Shown: positions 11,831 through 24,654, numbered from the stretch's first letter. The stretch: 64,000 bases of DNA from Schistosoma mansoni (GCF_000237925.1 NC_031500.1:14533753-14597752); one strand, 5' to 3'. Notes: a model not told the origin generated them from the letters alone. Made by a program: numbers and translations.

Positions 11831-12593
11831 ACAAAAATTAATTGAAACTATCAATGATGATACGTGAATTTCAACTGAATATCCTAAAGGCATATTTTAT
11901 GGTCATTAGGAGGACTTAAAATACCGAATAGGTTTTCTTGTCTGAAGTTGTTGATTTTAGAAACAACAATTTAATATTCTCCATAATTTCAAGTGGTACT
12001 TTAAATATCTTTATATAATCCATTTTTTTTAGCTTATAGAAGTTTATTAATGCCAGTTACCGTACAAATGAGAAGCACATAGAAAAAAAACTGCTGTTTC
12101 CCTCTATTACGAGACTCTATAGTAGTGGTTACCGATGACTCAATCGTAGATCAAAACCATGACCTTTAAGTTTCGATGTGAGTATCTAACCATTCTGTCA
12201 CTGGAACACTTTCTAAAATCTAACCAAATTGTGATATAGCTGAAAATCTTAACAGGTGGAGTTCAATATAATTTAGAGTAAAACAGTCGTCATCAATCAC
12301 AATGAGTATTGCCTATACCATATCATGGATTGGTTAGATTTGGAGATGCGTACTGAAAGATGGCAACCAGTCAGTCTAATCACTAAAACACTCCTAGTAA
12401 CAATTTATGATACTGAATTCGGTCACTGGCAAAGTTCTGTTTTGATGCTGTTCTGGAATTTCATACTAGGATGAAAGAGTTATCCTTTGCTCTATAACAA
12501 CAACTAATGTCGTCCATAAACTTCTATTCACTTATTTCACTAATAAAAGTCAATGATGAACAGGAGTAACAGAAGAAAACAATCAATTAATTC

Positions 12594-12861
12594 AGAGGGG
12601 GTTTTGTGGAGAATTTAGTATTTTCATAGTTGAAATCATGAGTCAATTGAAGCTAGACCAACATGGAAAACCTGTAAGAATTGGACAGCCGTTTCATCCT
12701 ATTATGGGACTCCTCAACAGTGTGCATCCACGATCCCGCACTCGCGAGATTCCAACACAGGACCTACCAGTTTCGCGCCAGAGCCCTTAACCGATAGACC
12801 ACTGATCCGGTCGGCATCCAACAGTGTTAATGTCTAACTTCAACTTCAATTAATTCATGAT
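12594..12861 (-). repeat. Hammerhead SINE (400-bp family) next to an ETS splice donor
   Basis: Minus-strand copy: tail at 12594, ribozyme about 12670-12725, tRNA-like part to about 12815. Its upper edge is about 27 bp from the 5' splice site at 12888. The ribozyme keeps GAAA, but the box reads TTGAGGA instead of CTGAGGA, so activity is doubtful. It is in the sense strand of the ETS transcript. Confidence 0.8.
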
Positions 12862-12888
12862 ATAAAAAAAAAAATCAAAAATACTTAC

Positions 12889-15119
12889 ATTGTGGTCTCC
12901 ATTGATTTGTACCAATTGAAGAATTAGCTTGTTTTGTATATAATGATAAATTTGTATAATCATAATCATTTATCTGTGTAGATAGGTTAGTTTCATTATC
13001 TGAAGTAATTTTCATTAATTTTGCACTATATTTTACAAATGGTTCATCTAAATGATGATTATTCATTATATTCTGATTAGTAGTATTCATAGATTTTCGA
13101 TAATTTTTATTCTCTTCATGTTCATTATTATATTGATTTAATATATCATTAAAATGGGATTTACCTAAACGATGTGTTATATCAATATTATTTGATAAAT
13201 TACTACTTGAAGTAAATATACTACTTAATTCCGAATTATTGTTATTTGCAAGAAAATTAGTTTTGTTTAAACTTGTTATTGAAGGGGCAGTGTTGACAGT
13301 CATTGTAACATTTGGTATCATGCTAGATCCAGTTATATTGTTATTGATAGAATGATGAACAGTAGTGTTGATACTATTATTATTATTATTATTATTATTT
13401 GTAGTAGAAGTATTATTAGTAGTAGCTACAGAAGTAGTGGTAGTAGTATTGAATGTAGAGCGTTTTCGCCTTTGTAATGAAATTAGTTCTTTCAAATTAC
13501 CATGGTTACTGTTATTATTGGACTGTTTATTCTGATGACCTGATAAACGAGACTTATACTTTAAATCATATTCATCAGTTATTGTAGATGATGTATAAGA
13601 TCTATTGGAACGATGCAATTTGTTGTTAGTATTATTGTTGTTACTAATAACAGCAGTGGTGGTCGTCCCAGCAATATTGGTATGCTTATTTTCTCCACGA
13701 TAATTTCCATCTATCCGATTGTATACATCTGTTGATAGGACCTCTGGTTTCATGGTAATCATAGCATTCATTGTTTGTGAATAGATATTCGTATCACATA
13801 GACTAATCGATGGTAGACGAAATAATCCTGATGTAGAAGTAGGTGAAATAGTTTTATCTGGAAATTCTTTATGAATTCCATCTGTATTGTCAATATTATT
13901 ATGTTTACTATTAAAATCAGATATAGTTGTTTTATAACCATTTTGTTCAACATTAAGTGTACTCGGTAGAAAATCTTCAAATTTATACTGTTGTTGTGTT
14001 TGTAACGATTGTTGACGTTGCTGTTGGTGATGATGTTCATGATGATGAGGTCTTTGAAGAGAAAGAAGACCTTTAGTGTATTTTTTAGGCGATGACGACG
14101 TCATTCCCATAAATTTCGGCAATGATATAAAATCATTCTCTCTTGAAATAGAAATACTGTTATTAAGACGATGAGCTTTATTAGCTAACTCTAAAGCCAT
14201 AGTTACATCTTGATTCTCGGGAATCGATGATAACATGGCTGATGTAGATGACAGTGATCGTGTAGATGTTAACGAAGTGGACAAAGGTGATGTTGATGTA
14301 TTAATGGCTGGAAAAGGATTATTTTTAAGTGATGTTACTGGATAATTGATTGGATGATTTATATTCATCCATGTCCATGGATCCAGTTGTTGAAACGATC
14401 TTGAGACATCAGATCCACTCATCATACTACTATTTCCATTAAGAGTAGTATTATTAAAGCTTTGTGGAAAAACCATATCTCTATAGGAAGAACTAATGTC
14501 TGATAATCCTTCATTATGTGTATATGGTAGGATGTTGCTAAACATGTTGTTTGTAGGCTCTGTAGTCAATTTTAATTGAGAATCAGACGTAGGAATTGAA
14601 TTCACATCATTCTGTACCACAGCAACACTTGAAGATATGTAAAATGCATCCAATTGACTGGTACTATTATTATTACTATTATTGTTGGTAGTAGTATTAT
14701 ATTGACTAGTTTGATTCGATGAAATCGGTAATAATCCATAATTCATAAATTCCTGCAGTGTATTTGCGTCTGGTGGCGACAATTGTTGGTGTTGTTGATC
14801 CTCTCGTTGTTGTGATTGTGGATCATTTTGACGTGAAAGTGAATCGTGATGTAGGGGAGGAGGGAAAGGTGGATGTGGTAATGTCGCAGGTGACGGTAAT
14901 AGAGCTGGTGGTGGAGGAGAAAAAGATGGAGATGTTTGTAGTTGATGATTGGTCAAACTATTATCAGTGTTAATATTATTATTATTGATACGTGATTTCT
15001 CATATACATCTACAGTATTATTATTATTGAATGGAAACATCATTGACCAATTTGTTGGTTGTCGTGAATGGAATAGTTGCGTATCTGATATATTCATCTT
15101 TCTTTTTAAAATAGTGTTT
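12889..15119 (-). CDS. ERG/FLI-type ETS transcription factor, long N-terminal exon
   Basis: One open exon of 2231 bp. The first ATG in frame is at 15097 (MNISDTQLFHSRQ); from there 736 codons plus one base run to donor CAAT|GTAAGT at 12888. The frame is also open upstream of that ATG back to a strong acceptor (a T-rich tract then CCATAG at 15120). The exon is therefore internal or the first exon after a trans-spliced leader; more N-terminal coding may lie upstream. The protein is low complexity: Asn runs (up to 8), Thr/Ser runs, a Pro-rich patch near residues 55-75 (FSPPPPALLP) and a His/Gln patch (HHHEHHHQQQRQQ). No Pointed (PNT/SAM) domain is visible. It joins in phase to the ETS-domain exon. 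Open coding over 2.2 kb, agreeing splice signals and phase support it; the start is uncertain. Confidence 0.82.
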
Positions 15120-15550
15120 CTATGGAAAGAAAAAAAAAATGGTAAAAATGATTAATTTTACAGCATGATTGTCAAAAAATATCGCTAGAAACTCCTTGAA
15201 ATGATGGATAAAGCCAATATGAAATAGAGTTAATTGCAGTTAAATGTTTAAATAGTAACTTCCTAGTACTGAGATATATCTTCTACTTTTCCAATTTCAA
15301 ACAGAAAACCAAAGAAGAAAAATGTGTAAAACCATTTACTTTATAGGTTCCATTATATACATGAAGTAACAGGATTTAAAGATTGTATGTGACCATTAAA
15401 TTTTAGAAGCTTCTATAGAATAAATCATGAAATTGGTAATTGTTCAATCAAGACAATGGAAGCGTGATTCATTGCTTTCTAGAATTGAATTGAACGTTTC
15501 TAAAGACTGCTAATTTTGTTGTTGTTTGCGGGGAACCCAAGGCCTCTGTA
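15120..15550. other. Non-coding upstream flank of the ETS exon
   Basis: T-rich (minus strand) acceptor region at 15120-15145, then AT-rich sequence with no feature I can support. Confidence 0.5.

Positions 15551-15600
<50 letters not shown>
15551..15600. repeat. (TA)n microsatellite
   Basis: About 25 TA units abutting the downstream edge of the LINE fragment at 15601. Confidence 0.95.
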
Positions 15601-15602
<2 letters not shown>

Positions 15603-16235
15603 CTTGAGCCTGTACTCGCCAATGGAGAATAGGCCGCCGACCAGCATTCTCCAACCCACTATGTCCTCCGCCTTCCTTTCTAGTTCTATTCAACTTTTGT
15701 TCATTCTTCTCATGTCTGTCTTCATTTCTCGACGTAATATGTTCTTTGGTCTTCCTCTTCTCCTTTGGCCGTCAGGATTCCATGTGAGGGCTTGTCCTGT
15801 GACGCAGTTGGGTGATTTCCTTAAAGTGTGTCCTATCCACTTCCAGCACTTCTTCCTGATTTCTTCCTCCACTGGAATCTGGTTTGTTGTCTCCCACAGT
15901 AGCTTGTTGATAGTGTCTGGCCAACGGATGTTGAGTATCTTGCGTAGACAACTGCTAATAAACGCTTGTATCTTCTGGATGATGGCTTTCGTAGTTCTCC
16001 AAGTTTCTGCTCCATACAGTAGAACTGTCTTGATATTTGCATTGAAAATTCTGATCTTGGTGTTGGTTGATAATTATTTTGAGTTGTAGATGTTCTTTAG
16101 TTGTAAATATGCTGCTCTTACTTTGCCGATCCGCGCCCTCACATCTGCATCAGGTTCACCGTGTTCATCAATGATGCTGCCCAGATATGTAAAGGTTTCC
16201 ACATCCTCCAAAGCTTCTCTGTCAAGTGTAATTCG

Positions 16236-16237
<2 letters not shown>
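15601..16237 (-). mobile_element. RTE-like LINE reverse transcriptase C-terminus
   Basis: On the minus strand, broken frames encode EDVETFTYLGSIIDEHGEPD, RARIGKVRAAYLQLKN, then [35 protein letters not shown] and GWRMLVGG. YLGS...D and W-IGH-LR...GRPK are the thumb/C-terminal signatures of RTE-clade LINE proteins. There are at least two frameshifts, and the 5' part of the element is missing (cut at a second TA run). Nearest relatives in schistosomes are probably SR2-type elements (from memory). Confidence 0.85.

Positions 16238-16276
<39 letters not shown>
16238..16276. repeat. (TA)n microsatellite
   Basis: About 19 TA units at the 5'-truncated edge of the LINE fragment. Confidence 0.95.
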
Positions 16277-16278
<2 letters not shown>

Positions 16279-16597
16279 CTAGTAATTTCCATCGAAGAGT
16301 CATTAAAATCCATTTCGTCCTATTTAAGGACTTTCAAACAGAGGGCATCATAGATTTGAGACTTTGTTGGCATAAATCAGAACATTGAACAATAAAGAAT
16401 ATTATAGTTCACAATATCAGAGAAAAATTAGTAATATGGTATGATTTAACAATTAGGGACTACAGATAGACACTGTAGGATATCTACTAATTTTTATTCA
16501 ACTGCCTTCCACCATACACTAAGTGTTTTCCAACTTGTTGATCAACTAACCGATCAATAGCCAAGTTTAATGACTAACAAAGCATTACTTCTATTAC

Positions 16598-16862
16598 TGT
16601 AGTGAACGAGGACAACTAAATGTATTTCAATACGATATTACAGGATATTTTGATAAAATCTGAAAACAATACAGTAAATATTTCATTTGCAAAATATCCA
16701 TCAATTGTCTCAGACTTTGTTGTTCCTTCGTTTCCATACCAATAACTCTCTGTTCTCGTTCTCGTTCTCTTCTCTTTTCTCAACCTTCTACCTTCATCCA
16801 TTCCACTTTCGACTGATGATACTTACTACTTATATTTGTCGATATCAGTAGCACACACCACA
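16598..16862 (-). mobile_element. Solo-LTR-like element, old copy
   Basis: A diverged 265-bp relative of the elements at 30457, 32946 and 36479. It starts TGTAGTGAAC and ends ACACCACA (plus strand), with an imperfect 4-bp flank match (TTAC/TTAA). Treated as an LTR fossil, older than the other three by its divergence. Confidence 0.6.
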
Positions 16863-18889
16863 TTAATACTACTACTATTCAGTTTTCTGTTAGTTATGAG
16901 TAATCTAACTTCAATAAATCTAACATTCTATTCTACAATAATATATTGAACTAGTATTTGGAAGGATCATTATTCCATTGCTTTTGATAAGTAACTTTTA
17001 AAACAGCTGACATCATTTATTTACAGATATCAATAAGATGAAATCAAAACCATGATTGAGATGAGATCTATGAGACAAGTGTTGGGATTAACCTCAATCA
17101 AAGTTATTATTATGATATGTCAGGGTTGCAATTACAACATAGATTATTGTAATCACTTTTAGTGTCAAAATTATGATATGTCATTGTCATATAATTGACA
17201 CATATTCCCACTGGCTACTATGATATGGTTTCTATGATATTTACTTCATTAGGTTCTCTCCAAACTTAAAAACTCTCTAACGAAGTCCCATCTTATCTGT
17301 TCTTATTTGAATGAAGTTATCATTGTTGAAGTATCGTCGTGTATTAACAGTTTGGTCTATCTAACCCCGTTATGTTCTTTTATGTATCAGAAATATTGTC
17401 CATTTCTCAGAATCCCCATTTCGAATCCATATGTCGATATTAAGCATAAACTGAGAATATGAAAATTTTAAAAGTCAGGGGAGGAAAGCATAAAAACGTC
17501 CACTCTATAATAGCTATGCTCATAAATTGTCTGACTTGACAAAATGAAATCATATAAGAGGGATTTCGATATTCAAATCTAATCTAATGATTTGAAAGCA
17601 TTTGATTTAAATGATGTATGGAAGTAATACATTTACAGACTAGTAGATCGATTGATCCACTTTTAACAACTGATTTAATAACATTTACGTGCATTACGTG
17701 CATAAAATGATAGCTGCTTTTTCCTAATTTCTTATTACTGTGTAGTGTGTATCTATGATACCTCTACACAGGATTGAATCCATTACACTAGTCGATGTTA
17801 AACAGTTCATATCTACTACTTTAGTAAACGATCATCATGTAACAAGGCAATTTCAACTTGATTGAATATATAATTCAGAATGGAAACGTTGTCTGACTTT
17901 TAGTGGTTTATCACATAACGTCAGTTCGTGATGAAATGTATGTGTACTGAGACAGCTGTTTATATTCTGTGACTGGTGTTATATCAAACAAAGACTTAAT
18001 CTATTCGATTGCGATTGAGGAATGAAAATGATATTCTATAACACTTTTAGAAGGAATAATTATATGACCTAGTCAATCAGTTATAAATGCTTAACTTTAT
18101 GATATGGTAAATATGTGCTGAATTTATTGATGTTAAATACTACTAAGTTCAATTTATATTAATCTGACTGTAAGTAAATCATATGATAAGTAGTGTGTTA
18201 ATATATAGTTTCAATTTATCTCCAGTTCCAAGTAAATCCAAATCAACAATCATTGTGCTTCACATTACACGTCGTCGGATTCAGGGTTACAGTACTAAGC
18301 ACAAATCAATTAAGCATACCACAGGCATACTGTGACAAATATAACAACAGAACTTTGATCCTGGAAAACAAAGTTATCAATATATTCATAATAAAGCATC
18401 TTCTAACCGATATCCTAACTTAAATATTAAACATTAATATTGAATTGTCTAGTCACAAATATTTATACGATATTTATTTCGCTGACCTACAGTTTCTAGA
18501 TAATCAAACTACTTATAAATAGTAGTAGTAGTAGTGTTATACAAATGAACTAAGTTTTCAAATGGATATGTTTGAAATAATACTGTTTATATGGGTGTAT
18601 ATTTAATTTTGAGCAACATACAGTCAAATGTGAAAGTTAATCTTAAGACTCTATTGGTCAGATCAACCACGCTAAGATAAAACTCAAAATATTTAATCCA
18701 TCAATCAATAATGGTGAGTTATATCGATTGAACCACTACTTTAATCTATAAGGCACAAATAAACTCCAACTATTAATTGGCTGCTTAGTCGACATTAAAA
18801 CTTGTTGAATTCTAGAGAAAATTAAATCTTGTAAACTCGCATAATATACGTTTTTAGTCGCATTCAGCTTTTTAGATTTTTTCCATCAA
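16863..18889. other. Non-coding, no gene seen
   Basis: About 2 kb of AT-rich unique-looking DNA. I find no exon-like frame, RNA gene or clear repeat; a (TAG)n patch lies near 18522-18535. Confidence 0.5.
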
Positions 18890-19165
18890 TTTTGGGGATT
18901 TGGGGAGATTGTACTATTTTAACAGTTGAATTCATTAGTCAATATGAGCTAGAACGCCATTGAAAACATGGAAGTACTGGACGGAAATTTCTACCTGGTA
19001 TGGGACTCCTTGGCAGTGCACATACACGATGCAACACGCGGCGCTCGAACCCAAGGCCTTCGGTCTGGCATACGAACGCTTAACCTCCAGACCATTGAGC
19101 CAGTATCCAATGGTATTATTGTCTAACCTTAATCGATCCATAACCTTGAGTAACCCATAATGTAA
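18890..19165 (-). repeat. Hammerhead SINE, diverged subfamily
   Basis: Minus-strand copy from tail (GGGGATTTGGGGAGATTGTA) to CCTTAATCGATCCATAACC. The minus strand keeps GCACTGCCAAGGAGTCCC and CCGTCCAGTAC, but the catalytic GAAA and stem II are weak. The tRNA-like part is intact in outline (B box on minus strand GGTTCGAGC). Confidence 0.7.
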
Positions 19166-19514
19166 TGGTGTAATGTATGGAAATGTAATCGATCATCTTA
19201 GAAATTTACTAACTGTAAGTGATGTCAACAATTAAATTCATATTTAAAATAATTCAGCATTGATCAATCAATATAACAGATGAACCCTGTAATACGCTAT
19301 CAAGCGATAACTATTAATTTATTTGATATGTGTAAAGATAAAAGCATAAAACCAGAAGTAGATAATGTTTGGAATTTAGAGGATGGAAAAACAAAATATC
19401 AACTTGTAATAGATGACAATAGAAAAATATAAAGCCTTACGGATAAAAAAAAATTATATCAATCACACGAGTTAGCAACTATCAGGACATGTTGATGTTT
19501 AAAGAGAAATGTAC

Positions 19515-19590
19515 ATTCAGACAGACGATGAAAGCTCCACAACTAAACCATCCAGATCAGAGAACAAAACTCCATCAGAAATGTACTAAT
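19515..19590 (+). repeat. Penelope-like element-derived fragment
   Basis: Shares GACGATGAAAGCTCCACAAC and ATCAGAGAACAAAACT with the C-terminal coding part of the 42894-43619 element. Only this short piece is present. Confidence 0.5.
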
Positions 19591-19984
19591 TATTCTTCGT
19601 TTTATTTCGTTTAGTTTTCGTTAATATGAAGGAGTTTACTTGGAAGTTCTTTTAAAGATACATTAGTATAGTGTAGCAAGGGTTTAAATAAATACTATAC
19701 TATATTGATGTGTTTTCAAAATAGCTTCCAACTAATTTCCTTCATGTTATAAGCAGCTGACGAGAACCAAACGAAACAAAATGAATTCATATTATTCTGC
19801 TAGAATGTTTGTTCATGCTCTCTTCAAGATGATAAACGGAACTATGTGTATGCAGTTATTCTTCGCTTAACTTATATTTTTAGTGTTGCAATGGAAATAC
19901 TTAGTGGGGACATTAAATGAGGACATTAAATCAAAACAATTGTTGAATTAAGAAAACTTCAGTAACCTTTAGAATAATTATAAA

Positions 19985-20240
19985 TAAGGATGTCTAGTGG
20001 CTAGCAGTGGAATCTAGGACGCGCGATTCGTCTTATTTGGGACTCGTCAACTGAATGTGCCTGCATCTCAAAGTTGGTGTTCACTCTAGGACTCGAACCC
20101 AGTACCGTTCGCTTCAAACACCATCACGTTATCCACTTAGTTGAACATCAACTCTGGGATGCAGGTACATCCAGCTGACGAGTCCCAAATAGGACGAAAC
20201 GCTCGTCTTTGATTCCACTGCCAGAAGCTTATAATGCTTG
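19985..20240. repeat. Sm-alpha SINE pair, head to head
   Basis: 19985-20141 is a minus-strand copy (tRNA-like head plus ribozyme). 20142-20240 is a plus-strand copy beginning GAACATCAACTCTGGGATGC with a well-kept ribozyme (CTGACGAGTCCCAAATAGGA then CGAAACGC). The two share their middles, giving an interrupted palindrome in which both strands encode a hammerhead. Confidence 0.85.
20160..20226 (+). ncRNA. Hammerhead ribozyme (Sm-alpha type)
   Basis: All catalytic boxes are present: CTGACGA, GAAA, and a GTC cleavage triplet (CTCGTC). Stem II GTCC/GGAC closes an AAATA-type loop. Stem III is nearly palindromic and loopless (one mismatch against the 41.5 kb copy). Stem I is weakened on the 3' side (TTTGATT instead of CTGGATT). 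Confidence 0.8.
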
Positions 20241-20526
20241 TGAGGCAATCCTCACAGTATGTATACATGCCAGTAAGAGACTTATCAATTGCAGTCCTCA
20301 ACATCAATGAGAAAATTCAAGTAAACAATATCAAATGACTTTAAAATAATTACTCCGAAAATATCTAAATGTAATGAAGATCAGGTTCGATAATACTTCG
20401 ATTCATAGATATTCTATATTTTAATTGAAATAAAATTATGATAAGTGCTTTCTTTCATAAGTTATAATTGAACTACAAATTTATTAAATTATACTGTTGA
20501 ATATTCATTACAAACAAATTCATTTT

Positions 20527-20612
20527 AACAGTTAAGATCAAGGATCAATTAAAGCTAGACCATCATTAAAAACCTGGAAACACTGGACGATCGTTTCATC
20601 CTATTGTAGGAC
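20527..20612 (-). repeat. Hammerhead SINE fragment (400-bp family)
   Basis: Only the tail and the 3' side of the ribozyme remain (minus strand: TCCTACAATAGGATGAAACG, then GATCGTCCAGTG). Confidence 0.7.
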
Positions 20613-21210
20613 AAATTTATTTGTTAAAAAGTATGAAATCAATTACAGATCTAATAAAAGAATACTTACGCCTCATTAAACTTAAATAGTTACTATGACA
20701 ACGAAAAAGAATCCATTTTATCAACTATTAGAATAGTGTATACATACTCTACCTAATTGACTGAAACAATCATAAACTATCAATATTACAAAAAAAGACT
20801 ATTAGTTATCATTTAATTCTATGTTGTTTTCTTAATTTAAGTTAGTGTTGCTTAAATAGAGACACCTATATAGTAAAGGACTTAAACCATTTATTTAATG
20901 TTCAATAATTGTGTTTGATCATACATTCAAAAGAAGAGTGAAGGAAAGTTCCGTTGAAACTGACAAAATATCATACATTTGAACATTTACAGTTATCATA
21001 TACTTGTCTATTTCAAAGAAGAAAGGATATTTGATGACCTATTCAATAGTTCTAAGCATCAATGTATCACTAATACTACGTATTACTTATACATCTAAAG
21101 AAATGAATACTAATTCTAGCAATCAGATAATGATCATCATTTATTTTTTGGAGTCAATGAAAAAAATGTTTAAGTTTTGCGCGGAAATTTTTTTTACCGG
21201 ATTATTTATC

Positions 21211-21530
21211 TGAAGGGGTTTTGTGGAGATTTCAGTGTTTTTTTTCATAGTTGAAATCATGAGTTAATTGAAACTAGACCACCATGGAAAACCTGGAAGC
21301 ACTGGACGACCGTTTCGTCTCATTGTGGGACTCCTCAGCAGTGTGCATCCACGATCCCGCACTCGCGAGCGGGATTCGAACCCAGGACCTACCAGTCTGG
21401 CGCCAGAGCAATTAACCGATAGACCACTTAGCTGGCCAGCATCCAACGGTGTTAATGTCTAACTTCAAGCAATCCACGAAGTTTGAGCAACCATTCACCA
21501 ATTGTCTTCAGTGAGTTGTTATCTTATTTA
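21211..21530 (-). repeat. Hammerhead SINE (400-bp family), well kept
   Basis: A near-complete minus-strand copy missing the first ~90 bp of the family. Tail CTGAAGGGGTTTTGTGGAG at 21211, ribozyme about 21290-21350, then the tRNA-like region. A short duplication (CGCGAGCGGGA) lies just before the B box. Confidence 0.85.
21290..21348 (-). ncRNA. Hammerhead ribozyme (400-bp SINE type)
   Basis: Minus strand: ACACTG, CTGAGGA, stem II GTC/GAC, GAAA, stem III ACGG/TCGT, cleavage triplet GTC, then CAGTGC pairing with ACACTG as stem I. The catalytic core has no changed invariant base that I can see. Confidence 0.8.
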
Positions 21531-23829
21531 TCTACTACCATGCATATAAATGAAAAACTGTCATCTACATACATACTTATATACACACCAATATGCACAA
21601 TATATATATTAGTGTTAACTATCTATCAATCGTTAATAACACTCATAAATAAACAAATATAGATATAGATATAAATACATATATAAATATAGTAACTTAC
21701 GTTATCCGTTTATTTCCGATTCTTTCACTTGATTTTTCAAAAAATTATTTACTACTAATTATAGTACATATTGATGATAAAGAAAGTAAAGCGTTGAAGC
21801 GGAAATCGTCAAAGATATCAGTGGTTGTCGTTATTGTTGTTGTTGTTGTCGTCGTTATTGTAATTATACAATATCCGAAAAAAAATTAAGAAAAAATAAA
21901 AAAAAAAGAAATTGTAAGTGAACATAATTTACATACGTACATAATAATAAATAAATAATAGATGCAAATTTTTATTACTATTGTGTATATGTGGTTTGAA
22001 TATTACATTTACATACATTGTATTATATGTTGTAGTAGTAGTAATAGTCAGATGTAATCTTGTTTATTTCATTCGGTGACCGGATATAGATCGTTACAAT
22101 ATACTAATCAAATCGGGCGGAACGAATCCTAGTTGTATTCGTGTAGTAGTATTAGTAGTACAATAAATATTTAAAAACATAAATATAAATCCGGATCTTT
22201 GAGGTATGAATGAGTAGAAAAGAAAAATTATAATTATTTCATAGATATTTTTATATATTCTCTTAGATAGATAGATAAATACAGTTTTTTCCTGTTAAAA
22301 GAAAAAAGAAAAGTAGAACGGAACAGGAATCCAAGTCTAGACGGTGCTTCATTGAATATTATTGAAGTGAAGTTTTAACACAAATTTCCTTCCGTTAGTT
22401 AACATTAATTTGAAAACATTTTTCGTTCAATACACACATATACTAATAATAATCATAGTAATAATAATAATAAGCACTCTATATTATTATTATTACCTTC
22501 AGAAAGATCAAGAATCTGTTCTGTATGCACAATCTATCAACTTCCTTCCGTCCAACAAAGACAGTTAATTTTCTAACATATAATATTATAAGCTTATGTG
22601 ATTACAGAAGTGGAACTTTTTGTTTCCGCCCTAATCATCTAAGTGCGATTGGATAAAATGCATGAATACTTATAAACCTTTTAGTCTACCAGAAATAATG
22701 TGAATAAATATATCCTTAGTGAATATATTCCTATCTCTATTCCTTATACACACATACATATCACTATTTTATGAATACAAGCACACATATACACACACAC
22801 GCACACACATCAAAGACTATGTTTCCCTTTAGATAAAATATTCTCTTTAGGGAAAAAATATGATTAAAATTCGCATTGATTCTGATTTTCTTTTTTTTTC
22901 TTATTTATCATAATTTAATAGAAACTATGGTAACTCCCCTTTCTTATAGGTTACAATAAAAGAAATTCAATTTATTCATCTATTGGTTAATCAACTAACT
23001 AATATTACTTAAAAATTCATATCACTTCCGTTCTTTTATTTTGTATCCAATCTATACTTCAAACCTAATTCATTTTAACCAATCAAATAGAAGGGATTTT
23101 TTTAGAATTTACTCCCCAATATCTCCTCACCTTTTAATAGAAAAATTGATTAAAATTATTTTTTTTGCTTGTTTTTCAGGAAAAAAAAGAAAAAAAGAAA
23201 AATGAGTTTTATAAAGAAAAAAGGAAAGTCTGCTTATAACCAATACAAAAAGGAAAGTGAATTTCTTTTTTTTAAATTTTTATTCTAAAAATTCCTATAT
23301 TACTACTAACAGATTTAGTTAGTATTCATTTGACAGTTTTACTCTCTTTCTTTAATACATTCATATACATTGGTAGTTGTTATCTATTTACAAGTTGAAA
23401 TATATAGTGAATTTAATCAATGATGGTATTATTGATTTTTTTTGTAGGGGGGGAGGGGGAAGGGTAAGAAATCCTTTTATATAGTATTCACTGTATATAA
23501 ATGGTAGGTGGTGGTATAATCAGTTTATAGACTATCTTTGATTCATCCATTCATCTATCCATCCATCCATCCATCCATCCATTCATTCATTCATTCATTC
23601 ACAATATGTAGTTCAATAGACTATAAGAGAAGAAATGATTTTCTCGTGATTCTGTTTACTTAAGAGGTAGATTAACAAAAGGCTCCATAAGAAATAAATA
23701 CTTTATTATTATTATTATTATTAATGATCTGTCGTTTTAATAAAGTAGTCCTGTTTTTAAATTATGATTATTCTCTTATGTTTGTTTAAATAAAACAAAG
23801 AATTATTGGGAAATTGGTCGAATTTAGAT
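21531..23829. other. Non-coding AT-rich stretch with microsatellites
   Basis: No coding frame or mobile-element motif seen. Simple repeats include GTT/GTC runs near 21833-21855, CA runs near 22790-22808 and CATC/CATT runs at 23551-23600, with many A/T homopolymers. It could hold regulatory DNA or untranslated exons; nothing in the sequence decides this. Confidence 0.5.
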
Positions 23830-24195
23830 ATCAGTCAGTCAGTCACAACGTAGAACTTCGTACGTACGTATGTACATCAGTTCTAGTTGCCATACCACAT
23901 TAGCACAGAGATGCAGTTGTCGATTCAAATCCCATAGTGGTAGAAGTAGTAAGAGTTTAAGCAGTAATGTGAAAGATTAGGGTTTGAAGATGTTATTGAA
24001 GGAGTATAATCCAGTGAAATAAATTTGGAGAGAGAAAAAAGATAGAGACATGAAGAATTCAAAAGGTTAGAATTTGGTAGAACACAAAGAGTGTATGCAC
24101 CTTCGCCATTGCAAACGATTTTGAGCCATGTCATTCAAGGTCTCTAACCATTGATTGCTATCATCTCGCGAATCCCAACCAGGTAGTCTACACCT
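23830..24195 (-). mobile_element. LINE 3' end, second family
   Basis: The minus strand carries a degraded end of a LINE ORF (around DMAQNRLQW-like codons near 24115-24140, and upstream TTCGCGAGATGATAGC) followed by a 3' UTR with GTTGTGACTGACTGACTG near 23833. The same 3' UTR is at 47785-47870 and 36360-36475. Non-functional. Confidence 0.6.
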
Positions 24196-24654
24196 ATACA
24201 TACCAATTGAATTCTAACTAAGTAGTTCAAAGTTAAAGTGCTCATTGAGATACCTGTAACTTTTGGGTTTGAATTGTAGGTGAGCACAGATGAAGAGTTC
24301 TATACTAGAATGAAACAGTTATCCCCAGTTTCTAACAATACTTCAACTGATTTCAACTCATAATAAAAATTGCCTGGAAAAGATTTATGTAATAATTTTA
24401 AACTTATAAACATGAGATTAATATATCTTGATTCCTTCTTCTAGATCATATTCTGAAAATAACCTAATCAAATGAAATATTTTCATAAAGAAAAGCTATA
24501 AAGTGGAAGCGAATGAAGATTTCCTAAGGAGGGGAACATTTATATGTGTTGATTGCATTGTATCTATGCTTTAATAACAAGTAAGCAATTTATATTTTAT
24601 GAAATCAGTTGTATAATAATAATGATATTATTGGTAATAATAATGATAATATTT

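Noticed and set aside
14758-15155. Plus-strand frames opposite the ETS N-terminal exon
   Set aside because: Shadows of the low-complexity minus-strand coding sequence.
16616-16801. 61-codon minus-strand frame rich in Arg/Thr
   Set aside because: Falls inside the old solo-LTR-like element and reads through a pyrimidine-rich tract.
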